Assembly (NCBI GenBank): GCA_021806055.1
Contig: JAJZYE010000066.1
Coordinates: 1-6,206 of the forward strand
Length of the DNA: 6,206 bases
DNA from: Actinomycetes bacterium
GTDB lineage: Bacteria; Actinomycetota; Acidimicrobiia; Acidimicrobiales; RAAP-2
Direction: 5' to 3'
Position numbers and translations under genes: made by a program. The notes under the pieces are model-generated. The model did no database searches. It was given only the letters and a program-made list of their open reading frames with translations, and was not told where the DNA came from. Shown here piece after piece: positions 5,351 to 6,206 of the stretch; position 1 is the first letter of the stretch; each line of letters opens with the position of its first letter.

Positions 5351-6141
5351 GCGGCGCGTCACGACGCGAGCGCTTTCTCGCGGGCCTCGGTTTCGGTCTC
5401 GATGACTTCCAGACCCGGGCGCTGGACGCCCTCGACGACGACGTCAACGTCCTGGTGTCAGCCCCGACCGGCTCCGGCAAGACCCTCGTCGCCGACTACG
5501 CCATCGCCCGGGCCCTGGAGGAGGGCCACCGCGCTTTCTACACCACCCCGCTCAAGGCGCTCTCCAACCAGAAATTCCACGAGCTGGGCCGTCTCTTCGG
5601 CGTCGAGCGTGTTGGCCTGTTGACGGGCGACACCTCCGTGCAGCGCGACGCGCCGGTGGTCGTGATGACCACCGAGGTCTTGCGCAACATGCTGCTGACG
5701 CGTTCGGACCAGATCGCTCAGCTGGGTCTCGTCATCCTCGACGAGGTGCACTACCTCCAGGACCCCTTTCGCGGGGGGGTGTGGGAGGAGGTGCTCATCC
5801 TCTCACCGGCGCACGTGCGCTTCGTGGCGCTCTCGGCGACGGTGGGCAACGCCGAGTTCGTGGGGGAGTGGTTGAGCGCGGTGCGCGGGGCGACGCGCGT
5901 GATCGTCGAGACCGAGCGCCCGATCACCCTGCACCACCACGTCGCCGTGGTGCGCCGGGGCCAGAGCGACGCGGAGGTCCTCGACCTTTTGGCGCACGAT
6001 CGACCGTCCGACGAGGCGCGGCGTATCGACAACCTCGTACGGGCCACTCGCCGCTTCCGTCCCGGGCCCCGCTGGCAGGGCCGAACGTCGACGCCCCCGG
6101 CACGTCTCCTCGAAACCGGCGCGGCTCCCCGTCCCGCATGA
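5347..6141 (+). CDS. Ski2/Mtr4-like (HelY-type) DEVH-box helicase, N-terminal domain only, abnormal 3' end
   Basis: ATP-dependent superfamily 2 helicase, probably acting on RNA, of the HelY group found next to tatC in mycobacteria. It starts at GTG 5347, overlapping the tatC stop by 4 bases (GTGA), and reads 264 codons. The first RecA-like domain is complete: Gln22 (FQTRAL), motif I APTGSGKT (39-46), motif Ia TTPLKALSNQK (66-76), motif Ib MTTEVLRNML (107-116), motif II DEVHY (132-136) and motif III SAT (163-165). ERPITLHHHV (190-199) begins the usual linker to the second domain. Motifs IV-VI are missing, since the frame stops at a TGA at 6139-6141, while family members are some 850-950 residues. 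After about residue 245 the codon usage loosens (third positions often A or T) and the sequence no longer looks like a helicase. Frameshift, chimeric join or true truncation are all possible. A run of seven Gs at 5773-5779 leaves the frame intact. Confidence 0.85.
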   Translation: MSGASRRERFLAGLGFGLDDFQTRALDALDDDVNVLVSAPTGSGKTLVADYAIARALEEGHRAFYTTPLKALSNQKFHELGRLFGVERVGLLTGDTSVQRDAPVVVMTTEVLRNMLLTRSDQIAQLGLVILDEVHYLQDPFRGGVWEEVLILSPAHVRFVALSATVGNAEFVGEWLSAVRGATRVIVETERPITLHHHVAVVRRGQSDAEVLDLLAHDRPSDEARRIDNLVRATRRFRPGPRWQGRTSTPPARLLETGAAPRPA

Positions 6142-6206
6142 CCTGCGCGGTGGGTCCTTCCGGCTTCAGGTCGACCAGTTTCGGTTCATACACCTTGCCG
6201 TCGTCA
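6142..6206. other. Unassigned right edge; possible fragment of a reverse-strand reading frame
   Basis: These 65 bases follow the helicase stop and have no recognised gene. Forward frame 2 is open from about 6083 to the edge but shows no helicase motif. On the minus strand a frame is open from the edge, reading DDGKVYEPKLVDLKPEGPTA and onward into the helicase region. That peptide looks protein-like but I do not recognise it. No terminator hairpin is apparent. Confidence 0.25.

Noticed and set aside
4484..5362. Minus-strand frame of 292 codons opposite tatC and the end of the preceding gene
   Set aside because: Composition is dominated by Glu, Asp, His, Arg and Gly, typical of antisense to a membrane protein. 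The + strand carries clear TatC motifs.

Overview
The window is a GC-rich segment (about two-thirds G+C by eye), tightly packed, with every convincing gene on the + strand. Gene content and order mark it as the Pup-proteasome locus of an actinobacterium (Actinomycetota). The proteins resemble the mycobacterial ones clearly but not closely, so a deep-branching lineage such as Acidimicrobiia is plausible. That placement is inference from memory of the families, not from a search.

Layout: 1-456 is the 3' end of dop (Pup deamidase/depupylase). Then come pup (467-661), prcB (664-1455, proteasome beta), prcA (1452-2132, proteasome alpha) and pafA (2144-3523, Pup ligase). Next are a type I signal peptidase (3533-4147), a TatA/TatB-family subunit (4181-4615), tatC (4622-5350) and the N-terminal part of a Ski2/Mtr4-type helicase resembling HelY (5347-6141). 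The largest gap between genes is 33 bases. prcB/prcA and tatC/helicase overlap by 4 bases, so most of the row probably works as one or a few operons.

How it works together: Pup is made ending in Gly-Gly-Gln, Dop deamidates the Gln to Glu, and PafA ligates it to lysines of target proteins. The PrcA/PrcB 20S core then degrades the tagged proteins. The ATPase that feeds the core (Mpa/ARC) is not in the window and would be expected upstream of dop. The second half handles export: the Tat translocon moves folded proteins across the membrane, and the signal peptidase cleaves their signal peptides.

Most of this is a known system. The points worth a second look are: the signal peptidase gene sits where mycobacteria carry pafBC; the signal peptidase and Tat genes each have a TANNNT hexamer exactly 6 bases before a GTG start, suggesting leaderless transcripts; PrcB has Ala rather than Gly before its catalytic Thr; Pup has a basic N-terminus; LepB and TatC both carry paired extracytoplasmic cysteines; and the helicase frame collapses near the right edge, where the sequence may be frameshifted or chimeric. 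I found no RNA genes, CRISPR arrays, mobile elements or obvious terminators, and no gene-free stretch over 300 bases.
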